Assembly (NCBI RefSeq): GCF_002208095.1
Contig: NZ_CP017990.1
Coordinates: forward strand, 2,790,001-2,854,000
Origin: Enterobacter cloacae complex sp. ECNIH7
GTDB taxonomy: Bacteria; Pseudomonadota; Gammaproteobacteria; Enterobacterales; Enterobacteriaceae
Direction: 5' to 3'
Length of the DNA stretch: 64,000 nucleotides
Positions 28,268 to 37,019 of the stretch are shown here, in pieces. Both the position numbers and the translations under genes were made by a program. How positions within the stretch are numbered: the stretch's first letter is position 1; each line of letters opens with the position of its first letter. The notes beneath the pieces were generated by a model that was given only the letters and a program-made list of their open reading frames with translations, was not told the DNA's origin and made no database searches.

Positions 28268-29269
28268 ATGTCATGGCGAATCAGCATTCTGGATAAAAGC
28301 CCCATCGCTGAAAACGAAACGGCTGACGATGCACTGGCGCGTACGCTGGCGCTGGCGCAGCAGGCAGAAAATCTGGGCTATCACCGCTTCTGGATTGCCG
28401 AACACCACAACACTCCCCATCTTGCCAGCCCCTCGCCGGAGCTGCTGATTGCCTGGATCCTCGGGCAGACAACGCGCATCCGCGTCGGATCCGGCGGCGT
28501 GATGCTCCAGCACTACAGCCCTTATAAAGTCGCCGAGAATTTTAACGTGCTGGCCGCGCTGGCGCCCGGCCGCGTGGATCTCGGCGTCGGAAAAGCCCCC
28601 GGCGGGCTGCCGCTCTCAACCCGCGCGCTTCAGCAGGGTCTGAATCAACTGGAAAAGGGCAGCTTCGCCGAACAGCTGGCCCAGCTCGATCGCTGGATCC
28701 GTCCTGAGTATCAGTCTCATGAAGAGGCCGTTCGCGCCACGCCGCTGCCGCCGCTGCCTGCAGAGGGTTTCCTGCTGGGCGCGAGTATCGATAGCGCGCT
28801 GCTGGCCGCCGGGCTCGGCTGGCACTTTGTGTTTGCCGCGCATCTGAACGGTGACCCTGAGCTGCTGCGCGAGGTGGTCTCGACCTGGCGTAAGAACAGC
28901 ACGCGGGACGTGATTGTGGCGGTACAGGCGATTGTCGCGCCGACGCAGGCAGAGGCGGAAGCCCTGGCGCAGAAGGTTGAAGTGTGGGGCGTTGAGCTGG
29001 CAAACGGCCAGCGTGTCACCGTGGCCAGCGAAGAGCAGGCCTACGCCTTTGCGCGCCAGGCGGGCAGCGAGCCGGTGCGCATTGCACGTCGGGCGCAGTC
29101 GCTGCTGGCGGGTACGGCTGAGTCGGTGCTCGAACAGCTTAACGCCCTGCATGAAAAGTGGGGTATTGACGAATTTATCATCGACACGCCGGTAGCGGAG
29201 GGGGCAACGCGCTTCGCGTCGCTGCGCCTGCTTGCCGAGGCGCGTCTTAACAAGGAGGTCACCGTATGA
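28268..29269 (+). CDS. Luciferase-like FMN monooxygenase (YtmO/MsnO8 type)
   Basis: 333 residues, bacterial-luciferase TIM-barrel family (LLM class). Marks: GYHRFWIAEHHN (~36-47), RVGSGGVMLQHYSP (~76-89), GRVDLGVGKAPGG (~102-114). First gene of an eight-gene operon. The B. subtilis ytmI operon carries a protein of this class (YtmO) together with the same kinds of partners found here. It probably oxidises an S-modified, N-acetylated cysteine using reduced FMN from a separate reductase. Ends with a 4-bp ATGA overlap with the amidohydrolase. Confidence 0.82.
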   Translation: MSWRISILDKSPIAENETADDALARTLALAQQAENLGYHRFWIAEHHNTPHLASPSPELLIAWILGQTTRIRVGSGGVMLQHYSPYKVAENFNVLAALAPGRVDLGVGKAPGGLPLSTRALQQGLNQLEKGSFAEQLAQLDRWIRPEYQSHEEAVRATPLPPLPAEGFLLGASIDSALLAAGLGWHFVFAAHLNGDPELLREVVSTWRKNSTRDVIVAVQAIVAPTQAEAEALAQKVEVWGVELANGQRVTVASEEQAYAFARQAGSEPVRIARRAQSLLAGTAESVLEQLNALHEKWGIDEFIIDTPVAEGATRFASLRLLAEARLNKEVTV

Positions 29270-30387
29270 GCTTTGGCGAACAGCTGATTGCCTGGCGTCG
29301 CGAGCTGCACCAGAACCCGGAGCTCTCCGGCCAGGAAGTGGAGACCACAACGCGCCTGCGCCAGTGGCTGACGAACGCCGGGATTACCCTGCAGCCTTAC
29401 GACCTGTCGACCGGGCTGGTGGCGGAAATCGGCTCGGGCAACAAACTGATTGCGCTGCGCGCGGATATCGACGCTCTGCCGATTGAAGAGCGCAGCGGCG
29501 TACCGTTTAGCTCCCAGCGTGCAGGCGTAATGCATGCCTGCGGACACGATATCCACACCAGCGTGATCCTCGGCGCCGCGTTAAAGCTGAAAGAGCGGGA
29601 AGCGTCGCTTAACGGCCGGGTGCGGATCCTGTTTCAGCCTGCCGAAGAGAACTTTGGCGGTGCGAAGAGCATGGTTCGGGCCGGTGCCCTGCGTGACGTC
29701 AGCGCCATCTTCGGCATGCATAACGAGCCCGGCCTGCCGGTCGGTGAGTTCGCTACCCGCGGCGGGCCGTTTTATGCCAACGTCGATCGCTTCGTGATCC
29801 GCATTACCGGTAAGGGCGCGCACGCCGCGCGTCCTCACGAAGGCAACGACGCCATTGTGCTGGCAAGCCAGCTAGTGACGGCGCTGCAAAGCGTCGCCAG
29901 CCGCAACGTCAACACGCTGGATTCGGTGGTGCTGAGCGTGACCCGCATCGCGGGCGGTAACACCTGGAACGTGTTGCCGGAAAGCGTCGAGCTGGAAGGC
30001 ACGCTGCGCACCCACCGCACGGAAGTGCAGCAGAATGTGAAGGCTCGCGTGGGCGAAATGGCCGCCGGGTTTGCCAGCGCCTTTAGCGCGCAGATTGACA
30101 TCACCTGGTATGCCGGGCCCACCGCGCTGGTGAACGACGAGCGCTGGGCCGATTTCGCCACCTCGGTCGCCAGAGAAGCAGGCTACGAAACCCGGCACGC
30201 CGAGCTGCATATGGGCGGGGAAGATTTCGCGGTCTATCTGCAGCAGATCCCGGGGGCATTTGTCAGCATCGGCAGCAACAGCCCGTACGGTTTACACCAT
30301 CCGGCATTCAATCCGGATGAAGCATTAATTGAGCCCGCTGCCCGCTATTTTGCACAGCTTGCGGAAAAAGCCCTGCAACACGTTTAA
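29266..30387 (+). CDS. M20 amidohydrolase/deacetylase (SndA/YxeP type)
   Basis: 373 residues, M20D peptidase fold with binuclear-metal motifs ADIDALPIEE (~66-75), HACGHDIHTS (~89-98), FQPAEE (~121-126), a dimerisation domain (~170-290) and MGGEDFAVY near the end. Family members remove N-acetyl or other acyl groups from amino acids. In the ytmI/yxe-type pathway this step deacetylates the N-acetylcysteine product. Start overlaps the preceding monooxygenase stop. Confidence 0.85.
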   Translation: MSFGEQLIAWRRELHQNPELSGQEVETTTRLRQWLTNAGITLQPYDLSTGLVAEIGSGNKLIALRADIDALPIEERSGVPFSSQRAGVMHACGHDIHTSVILGAALKLKEREASLNGRVRILFQPAEENFGGAKSMVRAGALRDVSAIFGMHNEPGLPVGEFATRGGPFYANVDRFVIRITGKGAHAARPHEGNDAIVLASQLVTALQSVASRNVNTLDSVVLSVTRIAGGNTWNVLPESVELEGTLRTHRTEVQQNVKARVGEMAAGFASAFSAQIDITWYAGPTALVNDERWADFATSVAREAGYETRHAELHMGGEDFAVYLQQIPGAFVSIGSNSPYGLHHPAFNPDEALIEPAARYFAQLAEKALQHV

Positions 30388-30403
30388 TTCTTAAGAGGTG
30401 AAT

Positions 30404-31720
30404 ATGTCTGCACATCGTCAACTGCGGCTCGGGACCATTTTGCATGGTGCATCCGGAAATATGTCCGCCTGGCGTCACCCTGAGGCCGTCGCCGATGCCA
30501 GCATCAATTTTGATTTCGTCAAAGCGACGGCGTTAAAGGCGGAGGAGGGCAAACTCGATTTTTTATTCGTTGCCGACGGTCTCTATATCAACGAGAAATC
30601 GATCCCGCATTTTTTAAATCGCTTTGAACCGCTGACGGTGTTATCCGCTCTCGCCAGCATCACCTCGCGCCTGGGGCTGGTGGGAACCTTATCCACCTCC
30701 TACAGCGAGCCTTTCACTACGGCGCGCCAGTTCGCCAGCCTCGACCACCTCAGCAACGGGCGCGCGGGCTGGAACGTGGTAACTTCCCCGCTGGAAGGAT
30801 CAGCAAAGAACTTCTCTCGCGAAAAACACCCCGAGCACGCGCTGCGCTATCGCATTGCGGATGAGTATCTCGACGTGGTGAAAGGGCTGTGGGATTCCTG
30901 GGAAGGCGACGCCTTTGTGCGCAATAAAGAGAGCGGTCAGTTTTTTGACCCGGCAAAATTGCATACCCTGGACCACCGCGGTGATTTCTTCCAGGTTGCC
31001 GGCCCGCTGAATATTGGTCGAACGCCACAGGGGCGGCCGATTGTCTTTCAGGCGGGAGCGTCGGACGACGGGAAAAAGCTGGCGGCGAAACATGCCGACG
31101 CCATTTTTACCCATCACGAAACGCTCGACGAAGCGAAAGCCTTTTACCGCGACGTGAAGCAGCAGCTGGAAAGTAACGGACGCCGCGCGTCAGATTTACA
31201 TATTTTCCAGGGCGTCAGCGTGATTGTGGGTAAAGACGCCGATAACGTGGAAAACCAGTATCAGACCACGGCGGCGCTGGTGTCGATTAACGATGCCCTC
31301 AACTACCTCGGACGCTATTTCGAGCATCACGATTTCAGCCAGTATCCGCTCGACGAGCCGTTCCCGGATATCGGCGACTTAGGCAAAAACAGCTTCCGCA
31401 GCACCACCGATGAAATTAAGCGTAACGCCCGCGAGCGCAGCTTAACCCTGCGTCAGGTGGCGCTTGAAGCCGCTTCGCCTCGCCCGCGCTTTTCCGGTAC
31501 GCCGGAAGAGGTGGCCGACGGCCTGCAGGCCTGGTTTGAAGGCTATGCCGCAGACGGCTTCATCATCCAGGGCGGCACGCCGGACACCTTCCCGCGCTTT
31601 GTTGACCAGGTGGTGCCTGTTTTACAGGCGCGCGGCCTGTTCCGTACCGACTACCCGGGCACCACGCTGCGCGAAAGTTTGGGTTTAGACGAACCTGGAA
31701 ACCAATACACACAACAATAA
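30404..31720 (+). CDS. NtaA/SnaA/DszA-family FMN monooxygenase (CmoJ/YxeK-like)
   Basis: 438 residues. ATG 30404 follows AAGAGGTGAAT; the GTG at 30398 is inside the ribosome site. Family marks: [16 protein letters not shown] near the start, [11 protein letters not shown] (~122-132), [20 protein letters not shown] (~139-158), [26 protein letters not shown] (~205-230). Relatives (YtnJ/CmoJ, YxeK, NtaA, DszA) use FMNH2 and oxygen to oxidise or cleave S- or N-substituted compounds. In this operon it is the best candidate for C-S bond cleavage. Confidence 0.87.
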   Translation: MSAHRQLRLGTILHGASGNMSAWRHPEAVADASINFDFVKATALKAEEGKLDFLFVADGLYINEKSIPHFLNRFEPLTVLSALASITSRLGLVGTLSTSYSEPFTTARQFASLDHLSNGRAGWNVVTSPLEGSAKNFSREKHPEHALRYRIADEYLDVVKGLWDSWEGDAFVRNKESGQFFDPAKLHTLDHRGDFFQVAGPLNIGRTPQGRPIVFQAGASDDGKKLAAKHADAIFTHHETLDEAKAFYRDVKQQLESNGRRASDLHIFQGVSVIVGKDADNVENQYQTTAALVSINDALNYLGRYFEHHDFSQYPLDEPFPDIGDLGKNSFRSTTDEIKRNARERSLTLRQVALEAASPRPRFSGTPEEVADGLQAWFEGYAADGFIIQGGTPDTFPRFVDQVVPVLQARGLFRTDYPGTTLRESLGLDEPGNQYTQQ

Positions 31721-31734
31721 AAGAGAACCCCGCT

Positions 31735-32667
31735 ATGCAGAAAACAACGCTTATTCTGGCGCTCGCGCTGGCCTTTTCCCCTGCCGTCTGGGCAGAGAAT
31801 GTGAATATTAACGGCACCGGCGTGAGCATCGAGGCCAATAAAACGCCTGTTAATACCGCTAAAAACAACGATGCGGTGGCACAGCTGCCGAAAGACTATC
31901 GCTTTGCCGTCCCGGGGAAATTTACCGTGGCGGTGGCGGGCCTCAATCAACCGCCGCTGACGGTGTTTTCCGATGACAACAAAACGCTGTTAGGGAGTGA
32001 AGTGGACGTCGCCCGTCTGGTCGCTGACAGCCTGGGGCTAGAGCTAAACGTAGTGCCGACCTCCTGGGAAGACTGGCCGCTGGGCGTGGCCTCCGGGAAA
32101 TATGATGCCGCCATCAGCAACATTACCGTCACCAAAGAGCGTAAAGAGAAATTTGACTTTGCCACCTACCGCAAAGACTCCCTCGGGTTCTACGTGAAAT
32201 CAACCAGCCCGATCAAGTCGCTGCAGAAGGCTGAGGACATCGCCGGGCTGCGGATTATCGTCGGCTCCGGCACCAACCAGGAGGCCATCCTGCTGGCCTG
32301 GAATGCCGAAAATCTGAAGAAGGGCCTGAAGCCCTTTACCCCGATCTACACCAAAGACGATGCGGCACAAACGCTGGCGCTGCAGTCGGGGCGCGCGGAT
32401 GCCTACTTTGGTCCGAACGTGATTGGCGCCTGGAAAGCGGCTCTGAACGGGAAAACCAAACTGGTGGGTAGCGTCGACGGCGGCTGGCCGAAGGCGGCGC
32501 ACATTGCGGTCACGCTGAAGAAAGGCAGCGGGCTGGTTGAGCCGGTGCAAACCGCGCTGAACGGCGTCATCAAAAACGGCGACTACGACAAAGTGCTGAA
32601 CCGCTGGGGGGAAGGCGTTGAGCGTATTCCTCAGTCAGAAGTGAATCCGGCTGGCCTGGGCGATTAA
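31735..32667 (+). CDS. Amino-acid ABC transporter substrate-binding protein (first paralog)
   Basis: 310 residues with signal peptide (to VWA-ENVN). Family-3 solute-binding protein: FTVAVAGLNQPPLTVF (~63-78), ERKEKFDFATYRKDSLGF (~128-145), VGSGTNQE (~172-179). It is clearly paralogous to the protein at 34889-35776, yet the operon has only one permease and one ATPase gene, so two receptors probably share one channel, as TcyJ and TcyK do in B. subtilis. Likely ligand: cystine or an S-modified cysteine (inferred). Confidence 0.85.
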   Translation: MQKTTLILALALAFSPAVWAENVNINGTGVSIEANKTPVNTAKNNDAVAQLPKDYRFAVPGKFTVAVAGLNQPPLTVFSDDNKTLLGSEVDVARLVADSLGLELNVVPTSWEDWPLGVASGKYDAAISNITVTKERKEKFDFATYRKDSLGFYVKSTSPIKSLQKAEDIAGLRIIVGSGTNQEAILLAWNAENLKKGLKPFTPIYTKDDAAQTLALQSGRADAYFGPNVIGAWKAALNGKTKLVGSVDGGWPKAAHIAVTLKKGSGLVEPVQTALNGVIKNGDYDKVLNRWGEGVERIPQSEVNPAGLGD

Positions 32668-32676
32668 GGAGGCGTG

Positions 32677-33186
32677 ATGAGCGAACGATTTCGTGATGTT
32701 TCCCCGGAAGACGCCGAGCTTCAGCCCATTATCGAAGGGCTGTTCGGTGAATATGCCGCCCGCTACGGGGACTACTTCTCCAAAGACGCGGAGGTTGAGC
32801 TCACCGAATGGTATTTAGCGCCGCAGGGGCTGTTTATCGTTCTGGAGCGCGACGGGAAGATTATCGCCACCGGCGCGTACAAACCTTTCGACGAACGCAC
32901 CGCGGAAATCAAACGCATCTGGACGGACAAAACCCTGCGTCAGCAGGGGCTTGCCGGGCGCGTGGTGCAGGAGCTCGAGCGCAGGGCGGTGCTGGCAGGA
33001 TACAGCCAAATTTATCTGACAACCGGCTTTCGCCAGCCGGAAGCGGTACGGCTCTATCTCAGCCAGGGCTATCAGGCGCAGTTCGATCTGAACCGCGATC
33101 CGGAAGAGTACAGCCAGCCGCCGTTTGACGGCCGGCTGCGCTTCACCAAAACGCTGGTACGCGAAGCGTTCAGTAAAACCGCATGA
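32677..33186 (+). CDS. GNAT N-acetyltransferase (SnaA/SnaB-like)
   Basis: 169 residues, start ATG 32677 after AAGGAGGCG. The GNAT acetyl-CoA region is KRIWTDKTLRQQGLAGRVVQELE (~80-102 region), with a following YLTTGFRQPEAVRLYLSQGYQ segment. In comparable operons this enzyme N-acetylates the S-modified cysteine before oxidation. It sits between the first binding protein and the permease. Confidence 0.8.
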   Translation: MSERFRDVSPEDAELQPIIEGLFGEYAARYGDYFSKDAEVELTEWYLAPQGLFIVLERDGKIIATGAYKPFDERTAEIKRIWTDKTLRQQGLAGRVVQELERRAVLAGYSQIYLTTGFRQPEAVRLYLSQGYQAQFDLNRDPEEYSQPPFDGRLRFTKTLVREAFSKTA

Positions 33187-33195
33187 GGAACGACG

Positions 33196-34122
33196 ATGAG
33201 CAACGTTGAAACCATTAAGGTGGTCCCGGCGCGTTATCCGCTGCGGGCCGTCGGCGCCGCGGTGGCGCTGTTTGTCCTGGCGGTCGTGATTCAGTCCGTG
33301 GCCTTTAACCCGCGCTGGGAGTGGGCGGTGTTTGCCCGCTGGTTCTTTGACCCGGTGATCCTTGAAGGTGTCGGGCAGACCCTGCTGCTGACGCTGATCG
33401 GCACCGCGCTGAGCGTGGTGTTTGGCGGCATGCTGGCGCTGGCGAGACTCTCTTCATCCTGGCTGCTGAGCAGCCTGGCGTGGGCCTATATCTGGCTGTT
33501 TCGGTCGCTGCCGCTGATCGTGGTGCTGATTATCCTGTACAACTTTTCCTATCTCTACGACACGCTCTCGCTCGGCGTGCCGTTTACCGGTGTTACCTGG
33601 GGCAGTTTTGAAACCATCAACGTGCTGGGGCAGTTCTCTACCGCCGTGGTGGGGCTCACCCTGGTGCAGAGCGCCTATACCGCCGAGATCGTTCGCGGTG
33701 GTTTCCTCGGGGTCGATCACGGCCAGTATGAGGCCGCCGCCGCGCTCGGTCTGCCGGCCTGGCGCCGCACGGTGCGCATCATTTTGCCTCAGGCGCTGCG
33801 CACCATTCTGCCGTCGGGGTTCAATGAAATCATCAGCCTCGCCAAGGGCACGGCGATGGTGTACGTCCTGGCGATGCCGGAGCTGTTCTATACCATCCAG
33901 ATGATCTACAACCGCACGCAGGAGGTGATCCCGCTGCTGATGGTCGGTGCCGCGTGGTACCTGGCGATCACCACCGTCCTGTCCGCTATCCAGTATGGCG
34001 TCGAACGCGCGCTTGCCCGCAGCGAACGCCGCTCTGCCGTTAACCAGAACCGTGCCGCCCGTCGCACCCGTTCTGTCACCACCACGCCAGCACAGGAGCC
34101 CGTCCATGCAAGCCTCTCCTGA
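33196..34122 (+). CDS. Amino-acid ABC transporter permease (HisM/TcyL family)
   Basis: 308 residues, about five or six spans. Contains the EAA loop EAAAALGLPAWRRTVRIILPQALR (~179-202) and the family start GVGQTLLLTLIGTALSVVFG. A basic C-terminal tail (SERRSAVNQNRAARR) is unusual but short. Single permease of the operon, presumably a homodimer. Its 3' end overlaps the ATPase gene by 17 bp. Confidence 0.88.
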   Translation: MSNVETIKVVPARYPLRAVGAAVALFVLAVVIQSVAFNPRWEWAVFARWFFDPVILEGVGQTLLLTLIGTALSVVFGGMLALARLSSSWLLSSLAWAYIWLFRSLPLIVVLIILYNFSYLYDTLSLGVPFTGVTWGSFETINVLGQFSTAVVGLTLVQSAYTAEIVRGGFLGVDHGQYEAAAALGLPAWRRTVRIILPQALRTILPSGFNEIISLAKGTAMVYVLAMPELFYTIQMIYNRTQEVIPLLMVGAAWYLAITTVLSAIQYGVERALARSERRSAVNQNRAARRTRSVTTTPAQEPVHASLS

Positions 34123-34879
34123 AGGACACATTTCGATTACCGGCGTCAGCAAGTTTTTTGGTCGCCATAAGGCGCTCGACAACGTTTCGCTGGAGATCCC
34201 GCCCGGGTCCGTGACGGTGATCCTCGGGCCGTCGGGCTCCGGTAAATCGACGCTGCTGCGCACTATTAACCACCTGGAGCGCGTTGACGAAGGCTTTATC
34301 CAGATTGACGGGGACTACATCGGCTATCGCCGTCAGGGCGACAGGCTCTATGAGCTGAAGGAGAAGGAGATCCTCAAACAGCGCGTCAACGTGGGCTACG
34401 TGTTCCAGAACTTCAATTTGTTTCCCCATCTCACGGTGCTGGAAAACCTGATCGAGGCGCCCATCGCTCATAAAAAGCTCAGCAAAAAAGAGGCGGTGGA
34501 AAGGGCGTACAGCCTGCTGGACGTGGTCGGGCTGCGTGATAAAGCCGATGCCTGGTCACGCCATCTTTCCGGCGGTCAGCAGCAGCGTATCGCCATTGCC
34601 CGCGCGCTGGCGCTGCGTCCCCGCGTGATGCTGTTTGATGAGCCCACCTCGGCGCTGGATCCGGAGCTGGTGGGAGAAGTGTTGGACGTGATCAAAAAGC
34701 TGGCCCGGTCCGGCACCACGCTGGTGGTGGTAACCCACGAGATCGGCTTTGCCCGGGAAGTGGCGGATCAGGTGGTGTTTATGGTCGACGGAAAAATTGT
34801 CGAGCAGGGAAGCAGTGACGAGGTATTAAACCGTCCGTCACATGCGCGAACGCGCCAGTTCTTGTCAAAAGTGCTGTAA
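34106..34879 (+). CDS. Amino-acid ABC transporter ATP-binding protein (GlnQ/TcyN family)
   Basis: 257 residues from ATG 34106 (after CAGGAG). Walker A GPSGSGKST, signature LSGGQQQR, Walker B VMLFDEPTSALD and switch VTHE are all present. The same frame is open for 53 codons upstream, but that stretch is the overlapping permease in another frame. Powers uptake for the two binding proteins of this operon. Confidence 0.9.
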   Translation: MQASPEGHISITGVSKFFGRHKALDNVSLEIPPGSVTVILGPSGSGKSTLLRTINHLERVDEGFIQIDGDYIGYRRQGDRLYELKEKEILKQRVNVGYVFQNFNLFPHLTVLENLIEAPIAHKKLSKKEAVERAYSLLDVVGLRDKADAWSRHLSGGQQQRIAIARALALRPRVMLFDEPTSALDPELVGEVLDVIKKLARSGTTLVVVTHEIGFAREVADQVVFMVDGKIVEQGSSDEVLNRPSHARTRQFLSKVL

Positions 34880-34888
34880 GGAGCGCCA

Positions 34889-35776
34889 ATGAAATATGGA
34901 CTTCTGGCGGGGCTGGTCTTCACGACGGCGAGCCACGCCAGCATTGATTTGAAAGCCAACGAGCAGCCGCTGCCGGTGACGGTGGATCGGCAGGCCGTGG
35001 CGAAGATCCCCGCCAATTACAAATTCGTTGAGCCGGGTACGCTCACGGTCGCCGTTTCGGCGCTGAATTCTCCGCCGCTGGCGCTGCTCGCCAGCGATAA
35101 CCGTACGCGCATCGGCAGCGATCCGGATATTGCCCGCCTGCTGGCGGGCAGCCTGGGGCTGAAGCTAAAGCTGGTGCCGACGGCGTGGGAGGACTGGCCG
35201 CTGGGGATCGCCTCCGGGCGCTATGACGTGGCGCTGGTGAACATTGCGGTGACCGAACAGCGTAAAGAGAAGTTTGATTTTGCGACCTACCGCGTCGATT
35301 CGCTGGCGTTTTCGGTGAAATCCACCAGCGAGATCCAGTCAATCAAAAGCGCGGAAGATCTGGCCGGGAAAAAGGTGATCGTCGGCTCTGGTACCAATCA
35401 GGAACGCATCCTTTTGGGCTGGAACGAAGAGAACAAAAAGGCGGGAAGGGCGCCTGCGCTGCCGGTCTATCTCCACGACGATGCCTCGGGCAATCTCTAT
35501 ATTCAGTCCGGCAGGGCGGACGTGTTCTTTGGTCCGCAGTCGGTATCGGCCTATAAGGCAGCGCTCACGGGCAAAACCCGCGTCGTCGGTTTAGGGCCGA
35601 AAAAAGCCTTTGTCGCGACCACCACCAAAAAGGGCAATGAGCTGGTGTACGCGCTGCAGGCCGCGCTGGACGGCGCGATTAATCGAGGTGATTATCAGAA
35701 GGTGCTGGCGCGCTGGGGCGAGCAGGGCGAAGCGGTGGCGCAGTCGGAGGTCAACCCGCCAGGGATAACCTACTAA
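34889..35776 (+). CDS. Amino-acid ABC transporter substrate-binding protein (second paralog)
   Basis: 295 residues, short signal peptide (MKYGLLAGLVFTTASHA). Same architecture and many of the same segments as the protein at 31735 (LTVAVSALNSPPLALL, QRKEKFDFATYRVDSLAF, VGSGTNQE, AQSEVNPPG), so it is a duplicated receptor that has diverged in its ligand-contact regions. Last gene of the operon, 10 bp after the ATPase and just before an ERIC element. Confidence 0.85.
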   Translation: MKYGLLAGLVFTTASHASIDLKANEQPLPVTVDRQAVAKIPANYKFVEPGTLTVAVSALNSPPLALLASDNRTRIGSDPDIARLLAGSLGLKLKLVPTAWEDWPLGIASGRYDVALVNIAVTEQRKEKFDFATYRVDSLAFSVKSTSEIQSIKSAEDLAGKKVIVGSGTNQERILLGWNEENKKAGRAPALPVYLHDDASGNLYIQSGRADVFFGPQSVSAYKAALTGKTRVVGLGPKKAFVATTTKKGNELVYALQAALDGAINRGDYQKVLARWGEQGEAVAQSEVNPPGITY

Positions 35777-35784
35777 TGGTGCTC

Positions 35785-35911
35785 TATACCCAAAATAATT
35801 CGAGTTGCAGGAAGGCGGCAAGGGAACGAATCCCCGGGAGCGTACACTAGTACGTGACTGGGGTGAGTGAGTGCAGCCAACGCACCTGCAACTTGAAGTA
35901 TGACGGGTATA
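35785..35911. repeat. ERIC (IRU) element, full length
   Basis: Exactly 127 bp between terminal inverted repeats TATACCC and GGGTATA. The core reads CGAATCCCCGGGAGCGTACA ... GTGACTGGGGTGAG, the familiar ERIC palindrome. It lies 8 bp after the stop of the second binding protein and 31 bp before the GST gene, so it will be transcribed as a long hairpin. Confidence 0.93.
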
Positions 35912-35942
35912 CACTTAGGGTTTTCATCCCTGAGGAGGCAAC

Positions 35943-36560
35943 ATGATTAAACTCTATGGCGTACCCGGCTGGGGCTCGGCGATCGGTGAAGTGATGCTAA
36001 CCCTGGCCGATATCCCCTATCAATTTATCAACGTGGACGGGTTTGACCAGCCCGGTCCGCAGCGCGAGCTGCTGCAAAAGCTCAACCCGCTGTGTCAGGT
36101 ACCCACGCTGGAGCTGGAAAATGGCGCCATCATGACCGAAACGGCGGCGATTGCCCTGATGGTGCTCGACAGATGCCCCGATCTCGCGCCGCCCGTGGGG
36201 CAGGCCGAACGCCAGCAGTTTCAGCGCTTGCTGATCTGGTTTGTGGCTAACGTCTATCCCACGTTTACGTATGCAGACTATCCCGAACGCTGGGCGCCGG
36301 ATGCGCCTGAACAGCTGCAGAAAAACTGCATCGAATACCGGAAGTCCCTCTATTTGTGGTTCGAAACTCAGCTCAAGGCCGCCCCGTTTGCGTTGGGGGA
36401 ACGGCTGACGCTGCTGGATGTGTATATCGCGGTGGCGCGAACCTGGGGGCCACGCCATGACTGGTTTGCGACCAATACGCCGAGGTTTACGGCTATTGCG
36501 GACACCGTATGCCAGCTGCCGGAACTGCACAAGGTGTTAAAGGCCAACGGTATTATCTGA
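35943..36560 (+). CDS. Glutathione S-transferase family protein
   Basis: 205 residues: N-terminal thioredoxin-like domain ([22 protein letters not shown]; cis-Pro in [19 protein letters not shown]), then an all-helical C-domain with [14 protein letters not shown]. Start ATG follows GAGGAGG. It is on the same strand as, and right after, the S-compound operon, separated by the ERIC element. It could process glutathione adducts that feed the same pathway, but this is only positional evidence. Confidence 0.85.
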   Translation: MIKLYGVPGWGSAIGEVMLTLADIPYQFINVDGFDQPGPQRELLQKLNPLCQVPTLELENGAIMTETAAIALMVLDRCPDLAPPVGQAERQQFQRLLIWFVANVYPTFTYADYPERWAPDAPEQLQKNCIEYRKSLYLWFETQLKAAPFALGERLTLLDVYIAVARTWGPRHDWFATNTPRFTAIADTVCQLPELHKVLKANGII

Positions 36561-36597
36561 TAACGTGGAGCCCTTACTCACAACTGGAAGCCTGCAT

Positions 36598-36828
36598 ATG
36601 CCACACGTAGATATCAAATGTTTTCCCCGCGATTTGAACGACGAACAAAAAGCCGCACTGGCCGAGGATATTGCTGAGGTCATTATTCGCCATTTCAACA
36701 GCAAAGACAGCTCTGTCTCCGTTGCGTTGAATCAGGTGAACCAGGAGGACTGGAAAGCGCAGGTCTGGGATACGGAAATAGGCCCGAAGCTGGACGAGTT
36801 AATTAAAAAGCCCGGCTATTCAATGTAA
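36598..36828 (+). CDS. pptA: 4-oxalocrotonate tautomerase family protein PptA (YdcE)
   Basis: 76 residues, starting [11 protein letters not shown]; Pro2 becomes the catalytic N-terminal proline after Met removal. It matches E. coli PptA, a dimeric tautomerase acting on phenylpyruvate-like enols. ATG 36598 is required to expose the proline; an upstream in-frame start would prevent catalysis. Confidence 0.9.
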   Translation: MPHVDIKCFPRDLNDEQKAALAEDIAEVIIRHFNSKDSSVSVALNQVNQEDWKAQVWDTEIGPKLDELIKKPGYSM

Positions 36829-36837
36829 GCGCACTTG

Positions 36838-36868
36838 CCGGGGGGAACTCTCCTCCCCGGTTTTCCCG
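36838..36868 (+). terminator. Rho-independent terminator after pptA
   Basis: CCGGGGGGA and TCCTCCCCGG arms around ACTC, followed by TTTTCCC. Confidence 0.7.
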
Positions 36869-37019
36869 TCTCGTCTTCCCGCTTTTTCGCAAAAATCGAT
36901 AAAAATGCGTTTTATCTTATCCGTTACACTTTACGTTTCTGACTGACACATTATTAATCCTTAGGAAAGATCTTCAACAGAATCAATTAAGGACAGACAC
37001 GTTAAAGGATAATTTTCCC

